Source: an uncultured Muribaculaceae bacterium (GTDB taxonomy: Bacteria; Bacteroidota; Bacteroidia; Bacteroidales; Muribaculaceae). Taken from it: a stretch of 12,587 nucleotides of DNA. The position numbers were made by a program, and so were the translations under genes. The stretch is taken from the NCBI GenBank assembly GCA_910587355.1, contig CAJUKF010000022.1, positions 32,231 through 44,817 of the forward strand, given 5' to 3'. Positions 11,639 to 12,587 of this stretch are shown one piece after another (the first letter of the stretch is position 1; every line of letters begins with the position of its first letter). The notes below the pieces were generated by a model that was not told the DNA's origin, ran no database searches, and saw nothing but the letters and a program-made list of their open reading frames with translations.

Positions 11639-12587
11639 TTAGCGTAAATGTCCGTAAGCCCATCCGGTGATGGTTGCCATGACGATTACAAGAGCGACAT
11701 ATATCACAGTCTTTTTCGTACCCATCACACTGCGTATTACAAGCATATTCGGAAGCGACAGCGAGGGTCCGGCAAGCAGCAGGGCAAGAGCCGGGCCTTG
11801 TCCCATGCCGGAAGCGAGCAGTCCTTGAATAATCGGCACTTCGGTGAGAGTGGCGAAATACATAAACGCTCCTGTGAAACTTGCGAAGAAGTTTGACAGT
11901 AATGAATTTCCGCCTACAGCCCATTCAACCCAACTGTTGGGAATAATACCGGGCAGCTCTATACCGTCGTGTGTTGAACCGAGCAGGAATCCTGCTGTCA
12001 ATACTCCGAATGCAAGCAACGGCAGTATCAGTTTGGCGAATCCCCATGAAGATAACGCCCACTCCCTGTTTTTATCATCGTTTTTGTCACATAACAGTAC
12101 GATGGCAAGCACAGCGACAGAAACAATCATCGGCACAAGTGGTGCCAATTTTGTATTGGGAATGAAAACATTTGCGACAAAAGCTGAAATCACGACAGTG
12201 ACAGCACCGAGGATAACCCATCGGGCTTTAAGATGGAGGATTTTCACAAGCATCACGCACAGACCTATTGCAAGGGCTGATGTTATCCACCATTTAGCTC
12301 CGTAAATCGCAGCCCAGATGCCACGGTCGATTGCCGCAGGTGCGCCCCAGTTGGCTAACACAAGGATTGCCACGAGAGTAAAGAAGAACACTGCGGTCTG
12401 CCAAAGCGGGCGTTTTTCCGGCGGTGGGACGATATTCATCTGTGCTGCCTCCTTATCCCGTTCTTCCTTACGGAAGATGAACGACATAACAAGACCGATT
12501 ACCACAGCGAAGGTAACGGCACCGATTACACGGGCAAGTCCCATTTCCAGTCCGAGGATACGGGCTGTGAGGATTATCGAGAGTATG
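11639..12587 (-). CDS. ArsP/UPF0718-family permease, C-terminal part (5' end beyond the window)
   Basis: The frame stays open to the right edge. The residues before the internal Met codon at 12544 read TARILGLE and run into MGLARVIGAVTFAVVIGL, a typical mid-protein segment of this permease family (PF03773). The Met at 12544 is therefore not the start, and an N-terminal half is missing. About 315 residues are visible with roughly eight hydrophobic segments, a charged cytoplasmic loop (RKEERDKEAA), and a conserved C-terminal stretch FTGAFMYFATLTEVPIIQGLLASGMGQGPAL followed by GPSLSLPNMLVI. Characterised relatives export methylarsenite or act in metal handling, but many are of unknown substrate. 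No partner gene follows it; upstream genes, where an ArsR regulator is often found, are outside the window. Confidence 0.8.
   Translation of the reverse strand, partial: ILSIILTARILGLEMGLARVIGAVTFAVVIGLVMSFIFRKEERDKEAAQMNIVPPPEKRPLWQTAVFFFTLVAILVLANWGAPAAIDRGIWAAIYGAKWWITSALAIGLCVMLVKILHLKARWVILGAVTVVISAFVANVFIPNTKLAPLVPMIVSVAVLAIVLLCDKNDDKNREWALSSWGFAKLILPLLAFGVLTAGFLLGSTHDGIELPGIIPNSWVEWAVGGNSLLSNFFASFTGAFMYFATLTEVPIIQGLLASGMGQGPALALLLAGPSLSLPNMLVIRSVMGTKKTVIYVALVIVMATITGWAYGHLR

Noticed and set aside
1..12587. CRISPR arrays, insertion sequences, tRNA or rRNA genes, phage genes, defence systems
   Set aside because: I saw no regular repeats, transposase, integrase, RNA-gene signatures or defence domains on either strand. 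Sirtuin (SIR2) domains occur in defence systems, but this one is a normal-length stand-alone sirtuin without a partner nuclease or NTPase, so a defence role is not supported.

Overview
The window looks like chromosomal DNA of a Bacteroidales bacterium, possibly close to Muribaculaceae. The order is supported by promoters of the Bacteroidota type (TAnnTTTG at -7), weak or absent Shine-Dalgarno sequences, the block ftsK - LolA-like - trxB, and a zinc-less Bacteroidota-type sirtuin. The family-level placement is inference from base composition (GC near one half) and protein flavour. I see no phage, insertion sequence, CRISPR array, tRNA or rRNA. Most of the window is ordinary core genome, and its least ordinary part is the 332-base gap at 11307-11638.

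Layout. (1) Positions 1-1708, minus strand: a tightly packed three-gene unit of a degenerate ThiE-like barrel protein, a YbhN/AglD-type flippase-like membrane protein, and the first 27 codons of a secreted protein cut by the window edge. (2) Positions 1709-1798: a short divergent promoter region. (3) Positions 1799-2554, plus strand: a sirtuin-like protein with unusual motif changes, whose end overlaps the end of aroC by 34 bases. (4) Positions 2521-9728, minus strand: seven closely spaced genes that probably form one operon, in transcription order dedA-like, rpe, ftsK, LolA-like, trxB, ybaK-like, aroC. Two ATGA or 8-base overlaps and gaps of 13-40 bases join them. (5) Positions 9990-11306, plus strand: an FHS-type sugar MFS transporter whose codon use suggests high expression, ended by a 14-bp perfect hairpin terminator. 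(6) Positions 11307-11638: two terminators facing opposite ways, a near-promoter palindrome, a promoter, and a candidate small RNA of about 65 nt ending in its own terminator. (7) Positions 11639-12587, minus strand: an ArsP/UPF0718-type permease that continues past the right edge.

How the genes fit together. The large operon mixes envelope and cell-division functions (DedA, FtsK, LolA-like carrier), thiol redox (TrxB), translation quality control (YbaK) and central or aromatic metabolism (Rpe, AroC), so it is a housekeeping unit rather than a pathway. The sirtuin and the ThiE-like/flippase unit are transcribed away from each other from overlapping promoters. The sugar transporter is a single-gene unit. 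The small RNA candidate has no downstream plus-strand gene and lies antisense to the probable 3' untranslated region of the permease.
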